Below are positions 34,409-43,581 of a stretch of DNA of 64,000 nt, one piece after another. The notes under the pieces are model-generated. The model saw only the letters and a list, made by a program, of their open reading frames with translations, did no database searches and had not been told where the DNA came from. Position numbers and translations under genes: made by a program. Positions within the stretch are counted from its first letter, which is position 1. Each line of letters starts with the position of its first letter. The stretch is from Paenibacillus aceti (GTDB lineage: Bacteria; Bacillota; Bacilli; Paenibacillales; Paenibacillaceae): positions 5,508,135-5,572,134 of the forward strand of contig NZ_KZ987724.1 in the NCBI RefSeq assembly GCF_003614185.1. Direction: 5' to 3'.

Positions 34409-36544
34409 ATGAAGCTAGATTGGTACAACCAAAATAGAAATTGGAATGTAAATGAAATAGACATTAATCAACAAAAACAAATTGGAAACTCTATACGAAC
34501 CATAAGGCACTCTAAATATTTGAACTTGCTAGCTGTTCTGCAGTTCAATTCTAATATATATATAATGGATCTTTCTACTCAGAAGGGATTTAGTATTCAG
34601 CTTCATGAAATTCAGAGTGATATTAAGTTTATCTTTTGGAGTAAGAATACAAACTGTTTATACGCTCTAACAATGTCAAATTTGATTTATGAAATTGAAG
34701 TGGATAAAGATTTTGGAACATGGAAAATAAATAATACTTTTCACAATCCTCTTTTTGATTTTCCTTCATTAAATTATATTCAGATCAATGATGTAGTCAA
34801 CATTGAAATCCTATCGGATATTAATGAATTAGTAGTTAATAGTGGACTACTTAAAGATAGAATTTGTTCTATTTCATTACATGAAGAAAATTTAGTAATT
34901 GGACTAATTAACGGAGAGATATTTGTCAAGGTTGATCAAGAAAAGCTGGTATCGTACAAGGATTGTGAGAGTGAAGTAAATGTAACTTATATTTTGGATG
35001 AATCTCTTTTTATAACTTGTTCTTTAGATACGTATGTGCGTCTTTGGAAAGATAACGGAGGAATATGGGATAGTATTGAATTAGGTAAACATACTGGTTG
35101 GATATATGACTGTGCTTATTGTAAAGAAAAGCAGATCTTCTATACTGCAGGTGGGGATGGTGTTATTAGTGAATGGTCTGTAACCGAGCAAAAATTAATC
35201 GATTTTATTCCACTTAATAAAGGTGTAGCTTCCTCATGCTATTTAAGTTCTGTTTCAGATGATCTATTTGTAGGTAACTATGACGGTAGTTTGGTGAAGT
35301 TGAACAAAAAATCAAGTCAGATAGTTCATAAGTATCATAAGAATTCTATATGGAATTTTTGCAAAGACAAATCAGGTACAGCTGTTTATAGTGTTGGCGC
35401 TGATAGTAAAATAGTTTGCTCGAGAGCTGACACTGGGCACATTATAAAGAATCTTGAACTAAACGGAGGATGGATTAATGGTATAGAATATTACTCTACA
35501 TTAAATTGTATTGTAGCTGTTACTTCTGATGGAGAAATAATAATATGGGATAGGGATAACGATTCTTATGAGAGGATCCATCTAGATGATTATTGGTTTA
35601 ATAATGTTAAGATTGATATCCAGAATAATCATTTAGTAATAGCAACTGCAGAAGGTGACATACTTGTTTTTGACTTTTTCAGGAAGAAGATATATAAAAA
35701 AATTCATTTCCATAAGGATCAAATTCTAGATATTGCTTTAGATAACTACAAAAATATATTTATAAGTGTCTCTATTGATGGTGAAGTCGCAATATGGGAA
35801 CTTAAAAACTTCAAATTAATCAAGTCAATAAAACTCTCACAAATACACCCCACATCTTTGGCTCTGAATAACAAACATGACCAACTCATAATTTCATCTT
35901 TAGAAGGCGACATAGTTATAATTTCAATGAATGAAAATTTCAAGATTTCATATTTAATAAAAGCACATGAAGGAAGGATTTGGAAGTCGAGCGTTGATAG
36001 TCATGGTGATTTCATGGCAACAATTTCAACTGATCGGAAGTTAAAAGTTTGGAAATTACCATGTTTAGAATTTCTCAAAGAATGGTCGGACTCTACTTTC
36101 TTGACGAGTTGTTTAGTTTCTGGAAATAAAGTGTATTTTGCTAATCAAGATGGTGAATTCGGATGTTTGAGTATAGATAAATATAGCAGCGAGAATAATT
36201 CATATCTAATCAGCGACCAGAGAACTTCCTGTCAAATCGAGTCGGAAAAGGACCTTTTTGATGTAAAGTGTTTGCTAGTTACTGATCATCTTGATCCTAT
36301 GAATAAAGCATACACTGAAAGAGTTTATCGTATCCTTGAAGACTTGAACTTAGAATATGTTAGTGTTGATCTGTCCACAAATTCTAGGTTAAAGGAAATA
36401 ACTTATAGTTTATCTGGATGGCTCCATTATCCACAAATTTATTTTAATGGTCGATTTATTGGTGCTGGTAGTGTTTTGTTAGAGATGTATCGCAATGGAA
36501 CTCTAAAAAGATTAATACTACAACACATGGAAATTAAATCTTAA
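34409..36544 (+). CDS. WD40 beta-propeller fused to a cysteine-less glutaredoxin-like domain
   Basis: 711 residues. Residues about 25-610 form many WD40-like blades (TCSLDTYVRLW, TAGGDGVISEW, VTSDGEIIIWD, VSIDGEVAIWE, TISTDRKLKVW). The C-terminal about 80 residues match a monothiol glutaredoxin: VKCLLVTDHLDPMNKAYTERVYRIL, then LSGWLHYPQIYFNGRFIGAGSVLLEM. At the CGFS active-site position it has NKAYT, so no catalytic cysteine. No signal peptide. In the middle of the ligase and PABA genes it may be a scaffold or a ligand-sensing adaptor. Family not recognised as a whole. Confidence 0.75.
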   Translation: MKLDWYNQNRNWNVNEIDINQQKQIGNSIRTIRHSKYLNLLAVLQFNSNIYIMDLSTQKGFSIQLHEIQSDIKFIFWSKNTNCLYALTMSNLIYEIEVDKDFGTWKINNTFHNPLFDFPSLNYIQINDVVNIEILSDINELVVNSGLLKDRICSISLHEENLVIGLINGEIFVKVDQEKLVSYKDCESEVNVTYILDESLFITCSLDTYVRLWKDNGGIWDSIELGKHTGWIYDCAYCKEKQIFYTAGGDGVISEWSVTEQKLIDFIPLNKGVASSCYLSSVSDDLFVGNYDGSLVKLNKKSSQIVHKYHKNSIWNFCKDKSGTAVYSVGADSKIVCSRADTGHIIKNLELNGGWINGIEYYSTLNCIVAVTSDGEIIIWDRDNDSYERIHLDDYWFNNVKIDIQNNHLVIATAEGDILVFDFFRKKIYKKIHFHKDQILDIALDNYKNIFISVSIDGEVAIWELKNFKLIKSIKLSQIHPTSLALNNKHDQLIISSLEGDIVIISMNENFKISYLIKAHEGRIWKSSVDSHGDFMATISTDRKLKVWKLPCLEFLKEWSDSTFLTSCLVSGNKVYFANQDGEFGCLSIDKYSSENNSYLISDQRTSCQIESEKDLFDVKCLLVTDHLDPMNKAYTERVYRILEDLNLEYVSVDLSTNSRLKEITYSLSGWLHYPQIYFNGRFIGAGSVLLEMYRNGTLKRLILQHMEIKS

Positions 36545-36584
36545 ATTATATGAATAGATAGTAATTCCAAAACTGGAGGTAGCT

Positions 36585-37175
36585 GTGTTTATACTCATTG
36601 ATAATAACGATTCATTCACTTTTAACTTATATCAGTACTTCCTTAGATTTGGTGTAGATATTACAGTTATTAATATTGAGGATATAGATAATCTGAATAT
36701 AAGCGAAATTAACCCAGCAGGTGTAATTATTTCTCCTGGACCAGGTCACCCCAAAGATCTGCCTAAATTAATCCAATTTATTAAAGATATAATGTGTGAA
36801 CAAATACCAATTTTAGGAGTATGCCTTGGCTTCCAAGCAATTGGGTATGCGTATAACGGTTCTACTATTGAAGGGGTAGAACCTGTGCATGGAAAGGTCT
36901 CTTTAATTACTCATGATGGTAAAGATATTTTCGAAAAAGTTCCCTCTCCTATCAAAGTAACTAGATATCATTCTTTAGTATTAGACGAAAGTAAGGTTCC
37001 ATCAGAGTTATTGATAACAGCGACAACTAGTGAGGGAACAATAATGGGGATTAGACATATAACACAACCGACATTTGGCGTTCAGTTTCATCCGGAAGCA
37101 GAACTTACAGAGTTCGGTATGGAGTTAGTTGGCAATTTCGTAAGATTATGCGGAGAGTTGAGTAAAAATAACTAG
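36585..37175 (+). CDS. pabA: Aminodeoxychorismate synthase glutaminase subunit
   Basis: 196-residue class I glutamine amidotransferase supplying ammonia to PabB. IDNNDSFTFNLYQY, ISPGPGHP, GVCLGFQAI (nucleophile Cys) and FGVQFHPEAE (His, Glu) are intact. GTG start after GGAGGTAGCT. It is followed 13 bases later by the pabB-pabC fusion, which makes PABA rather than anthranilate the expected product. Confidence 0.9.
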   Translation: MFILIDNNDSFTFNLYQYFLRFGVDITVINIEDIDNLNISEINPAGVIISPGPGHPKDLPKLIQFIKDIMCEQIPILGVCLGFQAIGYAYNGSTIEGVEPVHGKVSLITHDGKDIFEKVPSPIKVTRYHSLVLDESKVPSELLITATTSEGTIMGIRHITQPTFGVQFHPEAELTEFGMELVGNFVRLCGELSKNN

Positions 37176-37187
37176 GAGGTCTGATAT

Positions 37188-38957
37188 ATGTATCTTCCTA
37201 CCGGATCTGCTCATGTTCATTTTCGCGATAGACATGGTACATTACATGAGTATTTCTTTGAAAATCCTAAAGAAATCATTCAAACATATAACATAGAAGA
37301 AGTAGTAAGTTGTCTACATCGTTCAGAAGAGGCATCTAGACAAGGAAACTTTGTAGTTGGATATGTCGCCTATGAGTCAGCAGCTGCATTCGATAAAAGG
37401 TTACTTACTAAACCTGCAACGAAGTGTCCTCTTGTATATTTTGCTGTATATGATCGTGAGCAAAGTTTAGACAAATTCGAAAATTATACAGGTGGAGAGT
37501 ACGATACAGGTTATTGGTCATCTGACACTCCAGCTTCTGAATATAGTGAAATAATTAATTCAATTAAACAAAGTATAAGAAAAGGGGACACATATCAGAC
37601 TAATTATACTATTAGACTTGAATCTCACTTTAGTGGTGATGACATTTCTTTCTATAAAAATCTTTGTAAAAGCCAAAAAGCTTCATATTGTGCTTACATC
37701 AATTTAGGTGATTTAAGAGTTATTTCAGTTTCTCCTGAATTATTTTTTGAGTATCAAGATAACTTTATTGTGACTCGTCCAATGAAAGGTACAATAGCCC
37801 GTGGAAGATGGTACGAAGAAGATTTTCTGATGAAGCAAAAGTTGTACCAAACAGAAAAAGAACGAGCGGAAAATATTATGATTGTTGATTTATTAAGAAA
37901 TGACCTAGGGCGAATAGCTGATGTAGGATCAGTCAAAGTTTCGAAATTATTTGAAATTGAAAAATATCCAAATGTTTATCAGATGACTTCTGAGATTAAT
38001 GCGACCACTGATGCTGGATTAGTTGAAATTTTTTCAGCGTTGTTTCCTTGTGGATCTATTACAGGTGCACCCAAAGTAAGTACTATGGAAATCATTGAAT
38101 CAATAGAAAAAAGTGAGAGGGGTGTTTATTGTGGAACAATAGGTTTACTGCTTCCTTATAATCACTACATCTTTAATGTTGCGATAAGAACTGTTCAAAT
38201 AGAAATGACTAATAACAAGGCTGTTTTTGGTGTTGGTGGCGGAGTTACATGGGATTCTTCAGTAGAAGGAGAATATCAGGAATTAATTAATAAAGCAGCA
38301 GTATTACGACAGGATCCAATTGAATTTCAAATTCTTGAGACACTTCGTTTTGATGGAGAAGAGTACTATCTTTTAGATTTTCATTTGGAGAGAATGTCTA
38401 AGTCCGCAGATTATTTTGGTTATTCTTATGATAGAGAAGAAATAATTAAAAAACTCGATGCAATCGCAAATAAATGTAATAAATCATTAAGGGTACGTGT
38501 TTTGTTGTCTCAAAACGGAGAAATCAACATTGAAAGTTCTGAAATCAAGGGTAAATACAATATAATAAATTTTTCTTTAAGTGAATTTAAAATTGATTCT
38601 AAAAACCCATTCTTTTATCACAAAACTACAAATCGTAATATATACAAATTCAATAAAAACAGTTGCATTAACGATGTTTTATTATGTAATGAACGAGATG
38701 AAATCACAGAATTTACTATGGGAAATGTAGTTTTAAAGATAAATGATACTTTTTATACACCACCGGTTGAATCAGGATTACTTCAAGGTACATTTAGACG
38801 CTATTTGTTAGAAAATAATGAGATACAAGAAAAAATAATCAAGAAAGATGAACTGAAAATTGCACAAGAAATGTGGTTTATCAATAGTGTACAAGGGTGG
38901 GTTAGAGCTCAATTAGTAACTTTTAATGAATCTCAATATACTCGATTGGAGAGATAA
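37188..38957 (+). CDS. PabB-PabC fusion: aminodeoxychorismate synthase / lyase
   Basis: 589 residues. Residues 1 to about 365 are the chorismate-binding PabB part with SPELFFE, TRPMKGTIARG (the Lys typical of PabB, where anthranilate synthase has Ala), NIMIVDLLRNDLG and CGSITGAPK. Residues about 365-589 are a PLP lyase of the class IV aminotransferase fold with ETLRFDGEEYYLLDFHLERM, HKTTNRNIYKF (PLP lysine) and NERDEITEFTMGNVVL. Together with PabA it converts chorismate to p-aminobenzoate. AGGAGG precedes the ATG. Complete in both halves. Confidence 0.92.
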   Translation: MYLPTGSAHVHFRDRHGTLHEYFFENPKEIIQTYNIEEVVSCLHRSEEASRQGNFVVGYVAYESAAAFDKRLLTKPATKCPLVYFAVYDREQSLDKFENYTGGEYDTGYWSSDTPASEYSEIINSIKQSIRKGDTYQTNYTIRLESHFSGDDISFYKNLCKSQKASYCAYINLGDLRVISVSPELFFEYQDNFIVTRPMKGTIARGRWYEEDFLMKQKLYQTEKERAENIMIVDLLRNDLGRIADVGSVKVSKLFEIEKYPNVYQMTSEINATTDAGLVEIFSALFPCGSITGAPKVSTMEIIESIEKSERGVYCGTIGLLLPYNHYIFNVAIRTVQIEMTNNKAVFGVGGGVTWDSSVEGEYQELINKAAVLRQDPIEFQILETLRFDGEEYYLLDFHLERMSKSADYFGYSYDREEIIKKLDAIANKCNKSLRVRVLLSQNGEINIESSEIKGKYNIINFSLSEFKIDSKNPFFYHKTTNRNIYKFNKNSCINDVLLCNERDEITEFTMGNVVLKINDTFYTPPVESGLLQGTFRRYLLENNEIQEKIIKKDELKIAQEMWFINSVQGWVRAQLVTFNESQYTRLER

Positions 38958-38961
38958 TTTT

Positions 38962-39552
38962 ATGTTAGATGTTAAGCAAAATAATATTATTGTACAAAAT
39001 AAATCTGAAATAGAAAAATGTATTAGACATTTACTAAGTCTTTTAGGTGAAGATCCTCAACGTGAAGGGTTAATAGAAACTCCTGCGCGTGTAGCTAGGG
39101 CATATGCAGAATTATTAAAGGGTTATAGTATGGATCCTTGGGAAGAGCTTGGAACCAAATTCCCCTCTGAATCTCAAAGTGAGTTAGTAATTGTAAAGGA
39201 TATTTACTATTACAGTCTTTGTGAACATCATATGCTACCTTTCTTTGGAAAAGCACATATTGGATATATACCACAAGAAAATATAATTGGGCTATCTAAA
39301 TTGGGACGATTACTAGATGTATTTGCTCGTCGATTCCAAGTTCAAGAAAGACTTACAAATCAAATTGCTGAATCACTTCAGAATTATATTAATCCATTAG
39401 GCGTGATGGTTGCATTAGAGGGGGAACACATGTGCATGTGTTCTCGTGGAGTTAAGAAAATCGGAAGTAAAACAATCACATATGCAAGTACTGGTTGTTT
39501 TGAGGATGATAGAGGACTGCGAGATGAATTTCAAAGAGCTATTGGACAATAG
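38962..39552 (+). CDS. folE: GTP cyclohydrolase I
   Basis: Opens GTP to 7,8-dihydroneopterin triphosphate, the first pterin step. 196 residues with GEDPQREGLIETPARVARAY, SLCEHHMLPFFGKAHIGYIP, GLSKLGRLLDVFARRFQ and EGEHMCMCSRGVKK; the zinc Cys/His/Cys ligands are present. ATG 38962 follows GGAGAGATAATTTT. It starts 4 bases after the pabBC stop, so it is co-transcribed. Normal length for a prokaryotic FolE. Confidence 0.95.
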   Translation: MLDVKQNNIIVQNKSEIEKCIRHLLSLLGEDPQREGLIETPARVARAYAELLKGYSMDPWEELGTKFPSESQSELVIVKDIYYYSLCEHHMLPFFGKAHIGYIPQENIIGLSKLGRLLDVFARRFQVQERLTNQIAESLQNYINPLGVMVALEGEHMCMCSRGVKKIGSKTITYASTGCFEDDRGLRDEFQRAIGQ

Positions 39553-39631
39553 TCCACTAGTTAAATTGAATGAATTAAGTCGAAATATAACTTAACAACC
39601 TATGATAAATACACATGAAAGTAGGGATAAA

Positions 39632-40117
39632 TTGACAATTGCATATATAGGATTAGGTACTAATCTTGGTAGAAGGCATGATAATCTTAACACTGCTTTA
39701 GATTACTTGGAGAAAAATGAAGAGATTAGAATAACAAGTATGTCTAACCGGTATGAGACTGCGCCTATAGGAAATATTAATCAACCTAATTTTATTAATA
39801 TGGTCTGCTCGATTGAAACTTCATTAACGGCATTCGAATTACTGGAAAGTTTGATGGAAATAGAGAATGAACTTGGGAGAGTTAGAGAAGAAAAGTGGGG
39901 ACCTAGAATAATAGATCTTGATATATTAACGTTTGGTAAAGAAAAAATTAATCATCCTGATTTAATTATCCCACACCCTCGTTTAACAGAACGTCTATTT
40001 GTTCTTTTACCTTTGTTAGAACTAGATTTAGTATCATTTCCTTATTCTTACGATGAGCTTAATCGTTATATTGTAGACTTGAATGAACAAAAAGTAATAC
40101 GTTTAGAACAAGAATAG
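39632..40117 (+). CDS. folK: 6-hydroxymethyl-dihydropterin pyrophosphokinase
   Basis: Activates 6-hydroxymethyl-dihydropterin with ATP for FolP. IAYIGLGTNLGRR at the start, FINMVCSIET, GRVREEKWGPRIIDLDILTFG and IPHPRLTERLFVLLPL are the family signatures. TTG at 39632 is preferred since it follows GTAGGGATAAA and gives the normal FolK N terminus; ATG at 39602 adds ten residues and has no ribosome site. Last pteridine gene of the island. Confidence 0.92.
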   Translation: MTIAYIGLGTNLGRRHDNLNTALDYLEKNEEIRITSMSNRYETAPIGNINQPNFINMVCSIETSLTAFELLESLMEIENELGRVREEKWGPRIIDLDILTFGKEKINHPDLIIPHPRLTERLFVLLPLLELDLVSFPYSYDELNRYIVDLNEQKVIRLEQE

Positions 40118-40137
40118 AAACAAGAATAACAAGTCAG

Positions 40138-40991
40138 GCGCTAATTTATGTTCCTGAACATGTTTTTGATCCGCGCAACCGAAGCCAAGAGTGGATCAAA
40201 GACCAAATTTTCCATATAAAGAACATGTTAATCATTATGGAAGGGAGATCCTTAATACTTTTGACATCCAAGCAACATATGAGCGAATAATATGTGATCA
40301 AATGGATGTTACTTTATTCAGGCAAGAACAAGGAGGAGTTGAAAAATTAACACAACAATTCAAAAATGACGAGACAAGTGTTCTTCTAGGGAGCGGAAGT
40401 TTTTTTTCTGGATTCTCCGTTCCTGGAAGCTCATTAGTTTCCGTTATATTTTCACGATTACCCTTCCCAGTTCCCTATGATCCCTATTTTAAACTGATCG
40501 GTGAAGGTTTAGAGGATGTCTTTATGCAAGAAGTGCTTTTTCCCAATATGATGGTTAAACTAAACCAAGGAGTAGGCAGGCTAATCAGAGATATAAAAGA
40601 TTATGGAATTATTACTATATTAGATCCGAGTGTTTTTCCTCGGATTATGGCAGCTTGATCCAAGGCTGACTTTGAGGAAAAAGGTTACAAATTTACGCGA
40701 TCCCTAGATGAGGTTCGGGATTTCTATAAATGTAAATTGAATAACGGCTCTCAAGCCAGCTATATTCCCTATTCAAGGAGTCTTCTTGAAATTCCTTCAA
40801 ATCTTGAAGAAGTCGTAGCATCGTTGAGATCGAAAAAAGAAAAGAAAATTGTTAAACAAAAAACTAAGAAACACAAAATTACTCCGGAACAATTTGAATT
40901 CGCTCGTAGCATATGTAAGGAACGGGGTGAGGAACTTTCCTCCAAACTCAAATTTGGGGAAGACCTCTACAAATATTTAGTAGACCTGTAA
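40138..40991 (+). pseudogene. DinG-like helicase, C-terminal remnant with frameshift and stop
   Basis: Reads ALIYVPEHVFDPRNRSQEW and SLILLTSKQHMSE in one frame (to the stop at 40,288), then continues in a second frame with SVLLGSGSFFSGFSVPG, IFSRLPFPVPYDP and LNQGVGRLIRD, the Helicase_C_2 end of DinG-type helicases. A TGA at 40,656 interrupts it and the same frame resumes to 40,991 with a lysine-rich tail. The ATPase half is missing. It marks the right edge of the pteridine island. Confidence 0.78.
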
Positions 40992-40994
40992 TAT

Positions 40995-41396
40995 GTGAAG
41001 TTTCAGGATATATCACCGGTTCGAGAACATGTTCCATATATTAACCAAAGTCAAAGGATAGTACTTTCTAATTACTATGGAGAAGGAACGCGAGTATATC
41101 AAGCCAAAAAATGCACAGAAGCTGCATTTGGATGCACAGGCGATTGTTGTGATGAAAAGAAGGCTGAAATTACATCCAAAATTGAAACGTGTGGCGGAAA
41201 ATTAGAATCTATATATGAAGGGAACGGTCATTGCTGGCTACGGATTACACCGTATGAAAAAAACGATGAAATTCTTTCGATTATGCTCTCTCGTTCGCAA
41301 ATTCAACATGAAAATGGCGAGAGTTTATTGCATCCGTATCCGCCCCATACCATGATTCTTGTCACGATTATGTTAATCATTTATTCGAATTTTTAA
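40995..41396 (+). CDS. Hypothetical protein, possibly frameshifted
   Basis: 133 residues from a GTG just after the helicase remnant, no clear ribosome site. Contains CTGDCCDEKK and ITSKIETCGGKLESIYEGNGHCWLRI, soluble. The last residues (MILVTIMLIIYSNF) look unnatural, whereas another frame from about 41,350 reads CHDYVNHLFEFLIKLDRPVQELV, so a frameshift near 41,345 is likely. Family not recognised; may belong to the decayed region. Confidence 0.35.
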   Translation: MKFQDISPVREHVPYINQSQRIVLSNYYGEGTRVYQAKKCTEAAFGCTGDCCDEKKAEITSKIETCGGKLESIYEGNGHCWLRITPYEKNDEILSIMLSRSQIQHENGESLLHPYPPHTMILVTIMLIIYSNF

Positions 41397-41406
41397 TCAA
41401 ATTAGA

Positions 41407-41430
41407 CAGACCAGTTCAAGAACTGGTCTG
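41407..41430. terminator. Hairpin between convergent genes
   Basis: Perfect 11-base inverted repeat (41407-41417 with 41420-41430) and a very tight loop, with weak T-richness on either side. It may end transcription from both directions. Confidence 0.5.
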
Positions 41431-41519
41431 TTAGTGTAAATGTTATAGAGTTTCACATTCCTCCGTGATGATCCATTAGGTGAACAATTGGCGGAGAAAA
41501 AAGAATAATCAATGAGAGA

Positions 41520-42899
41520 CTAGACATAAATAGTACTGCCAGTTTTCTTTTCATTATTATACACCTCTGTAATTATTTTTTGGTAGGCTTCTATTAAGGC
41601 TTTATCGCACTTTTCACGTAAGCTTTCAAATAGGCCTACACACTTAATTATACAGGTTTTTTCATTAATAGATTCTGATTTATTTAAACTATCCACTAAG
41701 TACTTAAAACCATTCTTATAGAGGCCTTTGCTTAGGTGATAGTCAGCTAATTCAAAATAAAGGCGTGCAAGACGTTCTTCAATAGTCTGTTTAGTATAAA
41801 CATCATTTGAATGTTCTGCTTTGACTATTGAAGAAATATCAAATCTTTCAAGAATGCTATCAACATTATAATGATAACGATTGGCCGCTTCGATGATATT
41901 CAATAAAGATAGCAATCGTTCGTCTTTGTTGGATTCAAGATACTGGATGTATTCTGGTAGTACGCTAAAATCTCCAGCTGACAACTTGGTGACCATTGTA
42001 TTCATCTTAGCCCAAGCATAGAATTTTTCTTTCCAAATAAGCGTATCCTTATCATCTTCTCTTACCCAATCTAAGTTTGCGTACAATGCAATGTACTGCA
42101 TGGCTCGTTCATAGTCTTTCTTGATTTCAAAAACGCTGCCTAATAGTAGATTTGAGTAAGCTATATATGTGAAAAGTGGTGTTGTTAGTTTATAGTCTTG
42201 ATGATTATATTTTGTAGTTCTTTGATATAGGATTTCAGCCTTGTTTTTGAGTTTTTCAGCCGTTTCCTCTACTTTGTCCCACCGGCGTAATGAACGGTAT
42301 GTATTCGCTAAATCCTTCAATGCGTCCAACTGATCGTATTCATCCAAGCGATCAACGAATAATTCAAATTGTATTGCTGCTTGATAATTTTTTTCTTGAT
42401 CCTTTCCAAGTTTGCACATAAACAGGCGATATTGGCAAAGGGCCAAACGTTCTGAATGCTGACTTCTTTCACTGAGAGCAACATTTTCATATAAAATGAT
42501 AGCAGCTTCTTTTTTACCGATTCTATAGAAATCTTCTGCCACTTCAAAGAGGTGTGGAGAATATAACAAGTTGTCGAGCAGCAATTGAACGGCTTTATGA
42601 ATCAAGTCCCAATTGCCAATCTCTGCACACCCATAAATAAAAGGTTTAATTCTGCGCCAATTGGGAGTAGATTCTGCTAGAACTTCTTCAAAATACTGAA
42701 TATAGAAATAACCTTTTGCTAAACCCATGCATTCAGTGATGAGGTCCAATTGTTCGATACTCAAGGTTCGGTTTCCATTCAGAATGTAACTTAATGTTCC
42801 GATATTTAAACCTATTTTTTGAGCAAATTGACTTAAGGTTAACCCCTCCTGCTTCATAAAATCATTAAGTCTTGTAGTAATCGTGGTTGCAGAATCCAT
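41520..42899 (-). CDS. HTH-TPR transcriptional regulator (RRNPP type)
   Basis: 459 residues: an XRE helix-turn-helix (LNDFMKQEGLTLSQFAQKIGLNIGTLSYILNGNRTLS, about residues 8-45), then a long helical TPR array to the end (YRIGKKEAAIILYENVALSER, ALKDLANTYRSLRRWDKVEETAEKL and others). RRNPP regulators bind short secreted peptides through the TPR part. Start at 42,899 is chosen because GGCGGTGG lies upstream; the longer frame would add an unlikely hydrophobic leader. No convincing pro-peptide gene follows. It may control the neighbouring transcript unit or island genes. Confidence 0.8.
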   Translation of the reverse strand: MDSATTITTRLNDFMKQEGLTLSQFAQKIGLNIGTLSYILNGNRTLSIEQLDLITECMGLAKGYFYIQYFEEVLAESTPNWRRIKPFIYGCAEIGNWDLIHKAVQLLLDNLLYSPHLFEVAEDFYRIGKKEAAIILYENVALSERSQHSERLALCQYRLFMCKLGKDQEKNYQAAIQFELFVDRLDEYDQLDALKDLANTYRSLRRWDKVEETAEKLKNKAEILYQRTTKYNHQDYKLTTPLFTYIAYSNLLLGSVFEIKKDYERAMQYIALYANLDWVREDDKDTLIWKEKFYAWAKMNTMVTKLSAGDFSVLPEYIQYLESNKDERLLSLLNIIEAANRYHYNVDSILERFDISSIVKAEHSNDVYTKQTIEERLARLYFELADYHLSKGLYKNGFKYLVDSLNKSESINEKTCIIKCVGLFESLREKCDKALIEAYQKIITEVYNNEKKTGSTIYV

Positions 42900-43150
42900 A
42901 CTAACCACCGCCCCGATAAGATTTTCCAATATTTCAATAATATCCAATATTTGAATAATGGTCAATTTTACACCACATGACACGAGTTTATTGAAACAAA
43001 TCGCTGAAGATAATAATGTACACCGCTGTTAGTAAAGAAATACGCTATCAAGTATGCTCTATTCCCAAGAATCTCGTGACTTCAGTCATGAGTGGTTCAT
43101 CCAGTCAAAAACGATATTATGATTATGTCTTTATGTACGAACAAATGATC

Positions 43151-43179
43151 TTGCATTTTCATCTCACAAGGTATATAAT
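43151..43179 (+). promoter_or_regulatory. Sigma-A-type promoter
   Basis: TTGCAT (43151-43156), 17-base spacer, TATAAT (43174-43179). It faces away from the HTH-TPR gene and drives the short transcript described next. Confidence 0.65.
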
Positions 43180-43185
43180 GGAATT

Positions 43186-43269
43186 AATTCAATAGCGAAG
43201 CTGTAAATAAAAATATGTAAATATTTTACAGTTCTAATATCCTCTTTTTAGAGGGTATTTTCTTTTAAT
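43186..43269 (+). ncRNA. Short transcript ending in a terminator hairpin
   Basis: From the expected start near 43,186 to the terminator at 43,237-43,269 (9-base arms, T-rich tail) only a five-codon frame exists (MELIQ). An internal CTGTAAAT/ATTTTACAG inverted repeat at about 43,201-43,231 adds structure. It may be a small RNA or an attenuated leader. No homology is recognised. Confidence 0.4.
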
Positions 43270-43379
43270 GACCAAATGATAATACAATGAGCGAGGTCAG
43301 AACACTGCATAGTGCCTAATTGACTATTCATAGAGATTATTTGCTGTCACGCGGCTATATTTATAAATGAAAAGTTTTT

Positions 43380-43410
43380 AGCTCCATCGACCTCAGTCGG
43401 TGGAGCTTTT
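43380..43410 (+). terminator. Rho-independent terminator
   Basis: Twelve-base arms (43380-43391 with 43396-43407, one G-T pair) around CTCA, then T-rich sequence. Confidence 0.85.
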
Positions 43411-43581
43411 CACATTTTATAGAGACTGAATATAGAGGAGGGGAATTGATTCAAAGAAATTGAGTGAAAACAGCGCTTGGATTATAATGGAATCTATGTT
43501 GTGTATTCGGAATTTGAAGTTTTTTGGAAATCAATAGGGTATGCGAATACCCCACTAATTCAGAAAAGGGAGTGTAGAAAA

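Noticed and set aside
37188-38957. Anthranilate synthase (tryptophan pathway)
   Set aside because: TRPMKGT carries the PabB lysine, the PabC lyase is fused, and all neighbours are pterin genes.
43115-43145. SOS box near GTACGAACAAATGATC
   Set aside because: Only the CGAAC half fits the LexA consensus; the other half does not.
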